Assembly: GCA_038729465.1 (NCBI GenBank)
Contig: JAVYRZ010000002.1
Coordinates: forward strand, 82,601-118,146
From: Thermoplasmata archaeon
Lineage (GTDB): Archaea > Thermoplasmatota > Thermoplasmata > Thermoplasmatales > ARK-15
Direction: 5' to 3'
DNA: 35,546 nucleotides
Notes under the pieces: model-generated
What the model was told of the DNA's origin: nothing
Databases searched by the model: none
The model's input: only the letters and a program-made list of their open reading frames with translations
Shown here: positions 16,388 through 23,876 of the stretch, piece by piece
Position numbering within the stretch: the first letter of the stretch is position 1
Layout of the letters: every line of letters begins with the position of its first letter
Made by a program: the position numbers and the translations under genes

Positions 16388-17929
16388 TTATAAAAATAAT
16401 TTAGGTACGGTTTTATCTACGTTTACAACTAGCACTTTCGCATAATCTCCCTCTTTTAACCACTCTATTTCTTTCAAATCAGCACCAGCAACCATTACGT
16501 CTATTCCAAAGCCTTTAACTATGTTTTCTATGTCCAAGTTTAAAGTTAAATATTCTGCGTTCTCAAGCTCTGGATAATAGCTTTTTGCAAAGCTCTTTAA
16601 AATATTATACCCACCATTATTTAGGACCAGATATTTTACTGGCAAATGATATTTTTTAGCTGTCCACAGACTCTGGATCGTGTACATAAAAGCTCCATCT
16701 CCAACAATTTCCAGTACCTTGTTGCTGTGCATTGCGATTCCTAATGATGCTGCATTTGCCCAACCTAATTGCCCACTTTTTGCGGTAAAATAACGATTGT
16801 ACCCATATCCAAAAATGGACCTGACTACATAGGATGAGGAAATTGATTCATCCACTATTGTATATCCTGCAAAGTATTTTTTTGCAATGTACATTACATA
16901 ACTTACACCCATCACTTTTTTCTCTCTCGCCACCTTGTTTGCAAACGTAAGGTCATCTGGTCTTTTAAAATTAGATTTTTTAAGCGCATGCTTCTTAAAT
17001 TCTTTTAAAAATAGTTTCGGGTTCATAATATAAGAATCTCCAATCTTATTTGACACTCCAAAGCCAACAAAAATTAGGTCTTTGCCAGGCAATGGTGGGG
17101 ATGGCAAATATGGATAAAATGTAAGGTCTCCTCCAACAAATAGTATTAGGTCATGTTCTAAAAGTTTTAAGTTTATAAGCGTAGTTCCAGGCATAAGGTC
17201 TCCGGCGTAAGAGCTATGATCTGAATTAAAAACAGACCTGCTGGACAGAGGCTCTCCATAAACAGGGCAACCAGTATGCTGTGCTAGTTCTTCAGCTTCT
17301 TTAAATGCATTAAACAGATCGATTTCATATCCAAATACAATTGCAGGGTTCTTGGCCGCATTAAACCTATTTGCAATGTGTAGCACTGATTCGACATCTA
17401 TCAGATTATATTCTGAATTATGTTCAATATATTTAGAATAGTTAGCATTCTGGTCCATTACATCCATAGGAAATGATAAAAAAACTGGCCCCATCGGCGG
17501 TGTCAGAGCTATATTTTTAGCTTTTTTTATGGCGGGAGCAATATCTTCAACATTATGTATTTCATACTTATATTTAACAGCGTCCCCTATTACTGAAATA
17601 AGATCATAGTACAGTATAGGCTCATAAAACATGTGTCTAGTATCTTGTTGTCCAGCAGTGATAATGATCGGTGTATGATTCTGTTTAGCAGTATATACAA
17701 AAGCCATGGAATTTGCAAGGCCAGGCAAAGTATGCAGATTTACCAAGCTTGCTTTTCTCAGGAATTGGGACCTTCCATCAGCCATTCCTACAGCAATAGA
17801 ATCGTGGAGAGTAAGCACATAGTTTTTGACATTTCTCAACATCGGCAACTCTGTAGTTCCAGGGTTTCCAAATACAGGATACAAATCTAAATCTTCCAAA
17901 ACTTTGCTGAAAATTTCAGAGCCTTTCAT
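16388..17929 (-). CDS. ThDP-dependent 2-oxoacid decarboxylase, benzoylformate decarboxylase-like
   Basis: A 513-residue thiamine diphosphate enzyme with the three-domain layout of benzoylformate decarboxylase. VFGNPGTTELPML (19-31) matches the family N-terminus, VNLH with H66 matches active-site H70 of benzoylformate decarboxylase, and GDG (411-413)...NN (438-439) is the ThDP/Mg motif. Two departures are clear. The Glu that activates ThDP in nearly all members (E47) is Asp here, D43 in LTLHDSIAVG, read directly from the codon. The counterpart of H281 is missing. The substrate is therefore probably not benzoylformate. Its ATG overlaps the upstream dehydrogenase stop (TGATG), so the two are translated together. 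A likely sequence is 2-hydroxyacid to 2-oxoacid to aldehyde, by inference. Confidence 0.83.
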   Translation of the reverse strand: MKGSEIFSKVLEDLDLYPVFGNPGTTELPMLRNVKNYVLTLHDSIAVGMADGRSQFLRKASLVNLHTLPGLANSMAFVYTAKQNHTPIIITAGQQDTRHMFYEPILYYDLISVIGDAVKYKYEIHNVEDIAPAIKKAKNIALTPPMGPVFLSFPMDVMDQNANYSKYIEHNSEYNLIDVESVLHIANRFNAAKNPAIVFGYEIDLFNAFKEAEELAQHTGCPVYGEPLSSRSVFNSDHSSYAGDLMPGTTLINLKLLEHDLILFVGGDLTFYPYLPSPPLPGKDLIFVGFGVSNKIGDSYIMNPKLFLKEFKKHALKKSNFKRPDDLTFANKVAREKKVMGVSYVMYIAKKYFAGYTIVDESISSSYVVRSIFGYGYNRYFTAKSGQLGWANAASLGIAMHSNKVLEIVGDGAFMYTIQSLWTAKKYHLPVKYLVLNNGGYNILKSFAKSYYPELENAEYLTLNLDIENIVKGFGIDVMVAGADLKEIEWLKEGDYAKVLVVNVDKTVPKLFL

Positions 17930-18858
17930 CAGATCACCCTGAACTGTGGCTCTATACCTTGACTATATCTAAGCACATTCGAAATGGTCTCAGTTAAAAA
18001 TCTTCTCTGGCTCTCTACTGTTACCCCTGCTATATGCGGAGAAAATAGCACATTATCTAACTTAAACAACTCAGATTCAAAATCAGGTGGCTCTTTGTTA
18101 TAGACATCTAATCCTGCCTTTAATCCCTTAGTCTTAACCGCTTTTATTAGCGCTTTTTCGTCTACAATCTCTCCGCGTGAGGTATTAATAAAAATAGCTC
18201 CATCTTTCATTATTGAAAATTCGTGATCAGAAAACAGATGTTTTGTCTTTTCAGTCAATGGTAAATGTAATGAGATTATGTCAGAGTTTTTTAGAAGGTA
18301 TTCAAAATCAGTATATTGAATACCTAATGTTTCTTCGAGTTCTTCAGGTAATCTGTTAATATCATAATAGATTATACCTACCTCAAATGGAATTAGACGT
18401 TCTACCAGTTTTATGCCTATTTTACCCATCCCTACAATTCCTACTACTTTTCCCATCAAATCCATAGATCCTGTAATTAAAGGCCAGTTTTTTGATCTCA
18501 ACTGATTATCTAAAAATTTAATATCTTTTAAGAATGCCAAGGTCATTGCAATTACGTGTTCTGCCACGCTTTCTTTGTTGGCAATTGGGATGTTACATAA
18601 CATAATATTCTTCTTTTTTAGATACTCCACATCTACATTATCATAACCTGTACTAGCCACCTGTACAAATTTTAAATTTGGCATACGGTCAATCATCTCT
18701 TTATGCACAGCAGTAAAAGTAGTAACTACAAGCACTTCAACATCACTTGATTCGAAGGAACTATCAGTAGTTATTTGCATTTCCGGTAATATCTGGGACA
18801 CTGTAGCTTTGATTTCTTCAGTGGGTATAAAACCTGGAATTATTGTCAAATATTTCAT
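17929..18858 (-). CDS. D-2-hydroxyacid dehydrogenase
   Basis: An NAD(P)-dependent dehydrogenase of about 309 residues in the D-isomer-specific family (phosphoglycerate, glyoxylate/hydroxypyruvate and D-lactate dehydrogenases). It has the Rossmann motif GIVGMGKIG, the catalytic Arg in INTSRGEIVDE, Glu in YNKEPP and His in FSPHIAGVT. The ATG at 18858 is chosen over one at 18870 because TATAAATA (18882-18889, minus strand) is ~27 nt upstream, which suits a leaderless start. It forms a two-gene unit with the decarboxylase, the stop and start overlapping by 1 nt. There is no C-terminal ACT domain, so it is not a regulated SerA. Confidence 0.87.
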   Translation of the reverse strand: MKYLTIIPGFIPTEEIKATVSQILPEMQITTDSSFESSDVEVLVVTTFTAVHKEMIDRMPNLKFVQVASTGYDNVDVEYLKKKNIMLCNIPIANKESVAEHVIAMTLAFLKDIKFLDNQLRSKNWPLITGSMDLMGKVVGIVGMGKIGIKLVERLIPFEVGIIYYDINRLPEELEETLGIQYTDFEYLLKNSDIISLHLPLTEKTKHLFSDHEFSIMKDGAIFINTSRGEIVDEKALIKAVKTKGLKAGLDVYNKEPPDFESELFKLDNVLFSPHIAGVTVESQRRFLTETISNVLRYSQGIEPQFRVI

Positions 18859-18881
18859 AAATTTATACATAATTTTTCTAA

Positions 18882-18889
18882 TATTTATA
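18882..18889 (-). promoter_or_regulatory. TATA box of dehydrogenase-decarboxylase unit
   Basis: TATAAATA on the minus strand is centred ~27 nt before the ATG at 18858, matching a leaderless transcript. Confidence 0.55.
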
Positions 18890-18980
18890 CATTTCTTAAA
18901 ATTATATCAGAAAGCCAACTAAAAACAAACCTAAAAATTATAGGTCAAGAATTATGATCTTTGGACAATATCAGATCTTT

Positions 18981-19105
18981 GTTGATAATTTAATATTATT
19001 TCATTATGCCGAAGCCATAGGTTTTATCCGGATCATTTAATTTGCATTGTTTTCAAAACAAGTGAGCTGTGTTAATTGATAATATTTTTCAACAGATACT
19101 TGACA
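18981..19105 (-). repeat. left copy of ~125-bp inverted repeat flanking the oxidase operon
   Basis: Read on the minus strand, this stretch matches 22077-22201 at about 106 of 126 aligned positions by hand. It includes the uninterrupted blocks TTAACACAGCTCAC and AATGCAAATTAAATGATCC. It lies between the dehydrogenase start and the oxidase start (a 298-nt gap) and contains no credible ORF. On the minus strand this copy also holds GGC-TTCG-GC, a possible UUCG tetraloop hairpin that is not preserved in the other copy. Confidence 0.85.
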
Positions 19106-19125
19106 GCGCCGATTTTTGGAAATAT

Positions 19126-19133
19126 TAATATAA
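19126..19133 (+). promoter_or_regulatory. candidate TATA box of oxidase operon
   Basis: TAATATAA is centred ~27 nt before the oxidase ATG at 19157, consistent with a leaderless start. It lies just inside the left inverted repeat. Confidence 0.45.
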
Positions 19134-19156
19134 TACATATTTATTAATTATATATT

Positions 19157-20713
19157 ATGACTAAAAGCCAGGTTGTTTTTGCAGGTGTTTTTGTAGTATC
19201 ATCATTAGCAACACTGGGCGTAGGTGTGAATAACGCAAATCTTGCTGAGATTATTACTATTGTAGGTATATATGTTCATGCTTGGTTTTTGTCTTTTGCA
19301 CTTGGACTTCCCTTGATAGTACTTACTTATGAGGCTCTTGCAATAAGAAAAAAAGATCCTGAATATATGAGAGCCGCTATAAGAGGCAGTAGAGTATGGG
19401 GGATATCTTTCGCTACAGGTGCAGTTACTGGAACACTAGTCGAATTTGGGCTGGTACAGATATGGCCTGGATCTCTATTAGCAATTGGTACATTTTTCTT
19501 CGCGCCTATGTTCATAGAACTTTTTGCATTTATGGCAGAAATTGTGTTTCTTGCACTTTATTTATATACTTGGGATCAGTTTAAATATAAGTGGAAGCAC
19601 TGGATACTTGGAATAGGAGTAGGTGTAGGGTCTATCTGGTCAGGTTTTCAAATATTAACAGTAAATGCTTGGATGAACGTTCCTTGGGGTACTGGCTCAA
19701 TAGTGCAACAAGTATTGCCTTGGGAACCTAATTTAGGGCCAAATGTTGTAAACAATCAGGCGCTTTTAAAAATACTTAGTTTATTGCCCTCTACAGGCTC
19801 TAGTATATTAGGTAACCTTAGCACCGTACAAACTCTTGGGCAGTTGCTTACAGATCCATTTATCTCATTTTTCTCACCTGATACGATCCCGTTATTTTTG
19901 CACACAGTTACAGCTGCAATAATCGTAATAGGATTCTTAGCATGTTTTATCTTGGCAGTAAAGTATTTCAAAAATAAATCTAAAAAGGCTTATTACGCCA
20001 AGCTCATAAAAATACCATTTGGAGTAGCTGCAATTGCATCTTTATTGCAGCCACTTTTTGGGGACTTTGAAGGTAGAGTTGAGTATACATATATGTATAC
20101 CAAGTTTCTGGCATTAGAAGGCATCCCAGCACAGGGTGGAAATAACCCAATTATTAGCATATTACTGTATGGCAATCCCAATCACTTTTTCTATGGATTC
20201 GATTATTTGAAAACGCTTGTTTCAAAATCTATCTCCCCTGGGATGGCGCTTTATACAATAAACTTTGCACAACAGAACCAGTACTGGCTCAGTCCTCTCT
20301 ACTTGATCATGGTAATATTTGGAGTGATTTTGTTTATATTTGCCATCATTTATTTTGGCCTTTTTTCCAAGATCATAAACAAACTTGTGAGAACGGTGCT
20401 AAGAAGGGATACTATAGACATACTGTTTTATGGATCCCTCGTCCTACCTTTTATTGCAATAACAGCTGCAATTATAGGGTGGATGGTTAGAGAAGTAGGC
20501 AGGCACCCATGGAGCGTTCTTGGCCTCATCACATATAATGAAATTGTGACCCCTGTCAATCTTACAATATCCTATCTTGCATTGATATTATTTATTGAAC
20601 TTTCAATTTTCATTGGCGGAACTATTGCAATGTACGTATCGTTTCAGTGGAAAGTAAAGGAAAAAACAATATCTATAGAACCAGAACCAGAATTTCCAGG
20701 TGATAAAAAATGA
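19157..20713 (+). CDS. cydA: cytochrome bd-type oxygen reductase subunit I (CydA)
   Basis: A 518-residue membrane subunit that oxidises quinol and reduces oxygen to water. Likely heme and proton-path residues by comparison with E. coli CydA are H41 (H19), E121 and E128 (near E99/E107), H249 (H186), M385 (M393), and E446 in REVGRHPW (E445 and the GRQPW motif). The quinol residues K252/E257 correspond to K316/E321 in TKFLALEG. NAWMNVP matches the conserved NGWMQNP. About nine membrane segments are seen, and the Q-loop is short. The second subunit overlaps by 4 nt (ATGA). The operon is bracketed by inverted repeats. Confidence 0.88.
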   Translation: MTKSQVVFAGVFVVSSLATLGVGVNNANLAEIITIVGIYVHAWFLSFALGLPLIVLTYEALAIRKKDPEYMRAAIRGSRVWGISFATGAVTGTLVEFGLVQIWPGSLLAIGTFFFAPMFIELFAFMAEIVFLALYLYTWDQFKYKWKHWILGIGVGVGSIWSGFQILTVNAWMNVPWGTGSIVQQVLPWEPNLGPNVVNNQALLKILSLLPSTGSSILGNLSTVQTLGQLLTDPFISFFSPDTIPLFLHTVTAAIIVIGFLACFILAVKYFKNKSKKAYYAKLIKIPFGVAAIASLLQPLFGDFEGRVEYTYMYTKFLALEGIPAQGGNNPIISILLYGNPNHFFYGFDYLKTLVSKSISPGMALYTINFAQQNQYWLSPLYLIMVIFGVILFIFAIIYFGLFSKIINKLVRTVLRRDTIDILFYGSLVLPFIAITAAIIGWMVREVGRHPWSVLGLITYNEIVTPVNLTISYLALILFIELSIFIGGTIAMYVSFQWKVKEKTISIEPEPEFPGDKK

Positions 20714-21867
20714 TTTTTCCGTCGTTTTCAGGTTCCGTATTAATGGCATTTTATTTGCTTGGCTTTACATTGATAGCCCATCTCTTTTTAGTTAATATAG
20801 TACTTGGTATTGCAATATTAGTGCCATTTTTAGAATGGAGAAGTTATAAGAAAAACGACCCGGAACTTTTAACTTTGTCCCAGAGACTGTTCAAATATCT
20901 AGCAGTATCAGAGCTTGTAGCTGGTGTTTGGGCTACTTGGGTAACTATCGTTCTGGCAGGGTACTGGAGCACGTTATTGTTTATTGCAACATCAAAGTTA
21001 TTTATGCCAATAACCATCGCATTAATAGGAATCTTAATTTCGATACCAAGTATGGCATCATATTACTATCTATGGGGGAAAGTAAGACACTCTGTACATC
21101 TATTAATCGGCGTATTAATGATCATTGGAGCGGCGATGGTACCCATAGGGTTTAACTATATCTTTACTTTTATAGATGATCCTGTAGGGCTGAGTTCCAC
21201 AAATGTATGGAATGTGATGTTTAATCCTTTATATCCAGATTTTACACTGCATCGGATACTTGGTGGTATAATAATAACTACCATGATATTTTCAGCGCTT
21301 TATGCAATAAAGTATGTAAAAAGCACAAACGAAAAAGAGAAAAGTATCTATGTCAAAGGAGTGAAATATGGTCTTTATATAGGTGTTCCTGCACTGATCT
21401 TGCAAACTGTTATTGGGATAATATACGCTATAGAGCTCACACAATACGCTCCTTATATATCCAGTGCGGTCTTTGGCGGTATTTATAATTCTTCAGTGCC
21501 AACATACTATCAATTTACACCACTTTTCATTGTGTTCATGATAGTAATTGCCATTATATGGATTGGAAGCTTTTATAACCTAAGAGCCCTAAAAAGATTA
21601 AAATTTCACAATTCAATATCGTACATGCTTTTAATTGCAGCTATAATAGGATTACCGTTAGGTGAGTACTTAAATGATGCTTCCAGGTTTCCATATTTTG
21701 TTATAACAGGCAATACGGGAATACCTGCTTCTAGTTTTATAAATACGTGGATGACTATACCTGACAGCTTTGCTTACGTGGCGATAGTAATCTCTGGTTT
21801 TTTGATGATTATGTTCTGTATACTTTTATACTGGGTATTCATAAAAGCTTTTAAAGCTAAAATTTAA
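20710..21867 (+). CDS. second oxidase subunit, CydA paralogue (CydA'-like)
   Basis: A 385-residue membrane protein in the position of CydB but with sequence features of a second CydA. H24 in IAHLFLVNIVLG followed by EWRSYKKNDPE lines up with HAWFLSFALG and EALAIRKKDPE of subunit I. H181 in FTLHRILGGI lines up with H249, PLFIVFMIVI with PLYLIMVIFG, and SRFPY with the GRHPW motif. The acidic residues matching E121/E128 and the quinol K/E pair are absent. This is the arrangement described for archaeal CydAA' oxidases, in which a degenerate CydA replaces CydB. It starts inside the cydA stop (ATGA). Plain CydB is the alternative label, but the paralogy is visible in the sequence. Confidence 0.75.
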   Translation: MIFPSFSGSVLMAFYLLGFTLIAHLFLVNIVLGIAILVPFLEWRSYKKNDPELLTLSQRLFKYLAVSELVAGVWATWVTIVLAGYWSTLLFIATSKLFMPITIALIGILISIPSMASYYYLWGKVRHSVHLLIGVLMIIGAAMVPIGFNYIFTFIDDPVGLSSTNVWNVMFNPLYPDFTLHRILGGIIITTMIFSALYAIKYVKSTNEKEKSIYVKGVKYGLYIGVPALILQTVIGIIYAIELTQYAPYISSAVFGGIYNSSVPTYYQFTPLFIVFMIVIAIIWIGSFYNLRALKRLKFHNSISYMLLIAAIIGLPLGEYLNDASRFPYFVITGNTGIPASSFINTWMTIPDSFAYVAIVISGFLMIMFCILLYWVFIKAFKAKI

Positions 21868-21903
21868 CAATTTTTTATTAAATTTTTTAGCACATTTTTT
21901 TAA
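21868..21903 (+). terminator. T-rich terminator after oxidase operon
   Basis: Three T runs (21871-21876, 21883-21888, 21895-21901) directly follow the last stop codon of the operon, a typical archaeal U-rich termination signal. The rest of the ~400-nt gap up to 22268 is AT-rich and holds the right inverted repeat. Confidence 0.6.
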
Positions 21904-22076
21904 TCTTACATCAAAATTTTTCGTAACAACATATTGCAAAAATTAATTGGTTATTATTTAGAATTTATCAAATCCATAACATTGAGTTAATTGCCCGCTG
22001 CAGTTTTAAAATTATAATTTATATTTAGATTAATACGGGTTTTAAACGAAAGATTACAAAATCAATTCAGTGGATT

Positions 22077-22201
22077 TGTCAATTCTCCTTTGAAAAAATT
22101 GTCAATTAACACAGCTCACATATTTCGAAAACAATGCAAATTAAATGATCCAGATAAAAGCTATGTGTGTCGGCAAAATGAATTAACATTCGCTTATCAA
22201 C
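22077..22201 (+). repeat. right copy of ~125-bp inverted repeat flanking the oxidase operon
   Basis: The plus strand here matches the minus strand of 18981-19105 at about 84% by hand alignment, with one single-base gap in each copy. Both copies run from TGTCA to TTATCAAC. No target-site duplication or long terminal inverted repeat could be recognised at its ends. A 69-codon open frame over it is not credible as a gene. Confidence 0.85.
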
Positions 22202-22267
22202 GGAGAGTTGACATCTTCATTTCAACAAAAATAATAAATAATGGAAACAAATATAGGTGGAGCAAAA

Positions 22268-22495
22268 ATGAAAACCTATTTAAAAATAACATTTCATAGT
22301 GAAGGAGCAAAACCAACAGAGATTGAGGCACGGTTAGAAGCGCTAGGATTCAGACCCCTCACTGGAATATATGATTTTGTATATGAATGGGGCAACAGCG
22401 CAACTGTTGAAGACGCTTTATGGTTTGCAGATAAAATACATGAAACCCTAAAAGGGTTAGACGTGTTATTCGAACTAGAAACTTCTAACGACTAA
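22268..22495 (+). CDS. small conserved archaeal protein, function unknown
   Basis: A 75-residue soluble acidic protein beginning MKTYLKITFHSEGAKP and containing GIYDFVYEWG, FADKIHETLKG and LFELET. The alternation of strands and helices suggests a small ferredoxin-like alpha/beta fold. It looks like a conserved archaeal small protein, but I do not recognise a named family. The ATG at 22268 is preferred over 22241 because GGTGGAG (22256-22262) lies just upstream at Shine-Dalgarno distance. It lies 66 nt after the right inverted repeat and is convergent with the Rpp21 gene. Confidence 0.7.
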   Translation: MKTYLKITFHSEGAKPTEIEARLEALGFRPLTGIYDFVYEWGNSATVEDALWFADKIHETLKGLDVLFELETSND

Positions 22496-22510
22496 ATTTT
22501 TATTTTTTCT
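22496..22510 (+). terminator. T-rich stretch after the 75-residue protein
   Basis: T runs at 22497-22500 and 22503-22508 fill the 13-nt gap between two convergent genes and reach the Rpp21 stop codon. Confidence 0.4.
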
Positions 22511-22817
22511 ATTTGATTATAAATCTTCTGTAAGTGCCGCAATTTAGGCATTTTATTATTATCTTTTTATTTTTCAATCTTATTTGCGCAGTTTTTGATG
22601 AAATTAAAATAAAGTTACATCTTTTGCAATAAATATGTTTATACTGCTCTGGCACTGGAACTTTGTAATGTGATGAAATTTTAAGTGCAGAGCTCACATA
22701 TTTTTTTGCTTGGTCAAAGTTACCTTTTTTGGTATACTCTATTGCCAAATTGAACAGTTTGTTAATTCTCTGCTCTGAAATCTTTTTTATTTCTGCTTTT
22801 TTATTGCAATTATTCAC
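22509..22817 (-). CDS. rnp4: ribonuclease P protein component 4 (Rpp21/Rpr2)
   Basis: A 102-residue RNase P subunit that works with Rpp29 to help the RNA subunit bind and cleave pre-tRNA 5' leaders. The N-terminal helices include EQRINKLFNLAIEYTKKGN and AKKYVSSALKISSHYKV. The zinc ribbon is made by YCKRC (C69, C72) and CLNCG (C92, C95), followed by the basic end TYRRF. The length is typical. The start is GTG, with no other Met before the first helix. A TATA-like box 24 nt upstream (TTTATTAAA, minus strand) suggests a leaderless GTG start. Confidence 0.88.
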   Translation of the reverse strand: MNNCNKKAEIKKISEQRINKLFNLAIEYTKKGNFDQAKKYVSSALKISSHYKVPVPEQYKHIYCKRCNFILISSKTAQIRLKNKKIIIKCLNCGTYRRFIIK

Positions 22818-22836
22818 TTTTTATTTGAATGAGAAC

Positions 22837-22845
22837 TTTAATAAA
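22837..22845. promoter_or_regulatory. shared TATA-like box between two divergent genes
   Basis: TTTAATAAA reads TTTATTAAA on the other strand. Its centre is ~28 nt from the phosphatase ATG on the plus strand and ~24 nt from the Rpp21 GTG on the minus strand, so one AT box may serve both leaderless genes. Confidence 0.4.
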
Positions 22846-22868
22846 AAACTTTTCTATATACCTTTATA

Positions 22869-23540
22869 ATGATAAAAGTAATAGCAACAGATATTGATGG
22901 AACAATAACAGATTTACAGAGAAGAATAAATATTGATGTGCTATCTGCGTTCAGGAAAGTTGAAGAAAAAGGCATAAAAATAATACTTGTAAGCGGTAAT
23001 GTTCTGCCAGTAACGCTAGCATATAAGACATTTATAGGTACTTCTGGGCCTGTAATTGCGGAGAATGGTGGAATACTGCTTTTTAACAATCAAGTTTATA
23101 AATATTTTGAGATCGAGCCAGTGCTCGAGGCCTATAAATATCTACTCAAGTACATGCCGGAAGCTAAGAGAATATTAACAGATCGCTGGCGAGAAACATC
23201 TATAGCGCTAGATGCTTCACTGGATATACAGAAGATTAAAAATGTACTATCCAATTTCAATGTTCGTATAGAAACTACGGGTTATGGAATTCACGTTACT
23301 GCAAAAGAGCAAAACAAATTTTTTGGATTACAGAAAGCGCTAGAGCTTATGAAAATATCTCCTGATGATGTTCTGGCATTTGGAGACAGTGACAATGATG
23401 TGGATATGATCAAAAATGTGGGCATAGGTGTGGCCGTAGGAAATGCATTTGAAGTAGTGAAAAAAAACGCTAAGATAGTAGCTGAGAAAAATGGTGGAGA
23501 GGGCGTAGTAGAAACATTGAAACTATTCGGCATAATTTAA
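22869..23540 (+). CDS. phosphoglycolate phosphatase (archaeal, TA0175-type HAD)
   Basis: A 223-residue HAD phosphatase of subclass IIB. Motif I is ATDIDGTITD (D8, D10), motif II the Ser in ILVSGNV, motif III the Lys in TAKEQNKFFG, and motif IV GDSDNDVDM. Between motifs II and III lies the alpha/beta cap. Length and motifs match the Thermoplasma acidophilum phosphoglycolate phosphatase TA0175, which dephosphorylates 2-phosphoglycolate; the match is from memory. It begins at the first ATG after a TATA-like box and is probably leaderless. Confidence 0.88.
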   Translation: MIKVIATDIDGTITDLQRRINIDVLSAFRKVEEKGIKIILVSGNVLPVTLAYKTFIGTSGPVIAENGGILLFNNQVYKYFEIEPVLEAYKYLLKYMPEAKRILTDRWRETSIALDASLDIQKIKNVLSNFNVRIETTGYGIHVTAKEQNKFFGLQKALELMKISPDDVLAFGDSDNDVDMIKNVGIGVAVGNAFEVVKKNAKIVAEKNGGEGVVETLKLFGII

Positions 23541-23876
23541 AAATATTTATTTTTATTAAAGATCTTAATATTCTTATCATCAGTGCAATCTGCCAGTCAA
23601 ACACTTATATCTATCTTAAAACTGTATCTAATATTATTATCACGAATAGGTATGGAAATATCATGAAATACGGATCATAATGAAGGATAATAAAAATGAC
23701 TATAAATGCCAAAAAATATAATCAAGATGTTTGCACTGCAACTATGGTTTCATAGTTATAGCACGAATAAACCACAATATTGCTGGGGATATTGACATGC
23801 TCTTTCTGTTTTTTAAGATATATTAAATTAGCGTAATATTAATAAAGGGATTTACAATGTCTATCATTTAATAAAT
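23541..23876. other. 336-nt intergenic gap
   Basis: AT-rich gap between two plus-strand genes. It begins with a T-rich stretch (about 23544-23557) that could end the phosphatase transcript. It contains one perfect hairpin, AACTATG-GTTT-CATAGTT (23740-23757), followed by no T run. AATATTAATAAA at about 23835-23846 may be the promoter of the next MFS gene. I see no tRNA, C/D-box or H/ACA signature and no credible ORF. Confidence 0.5.

Noticed and set aside
22090-22299. A 69-residue plus-strand gene
   Set aside because: It lies mostly over the right inverted repeat, has no protein-like pattern, and overlaps the better-supported small gene in another frame.
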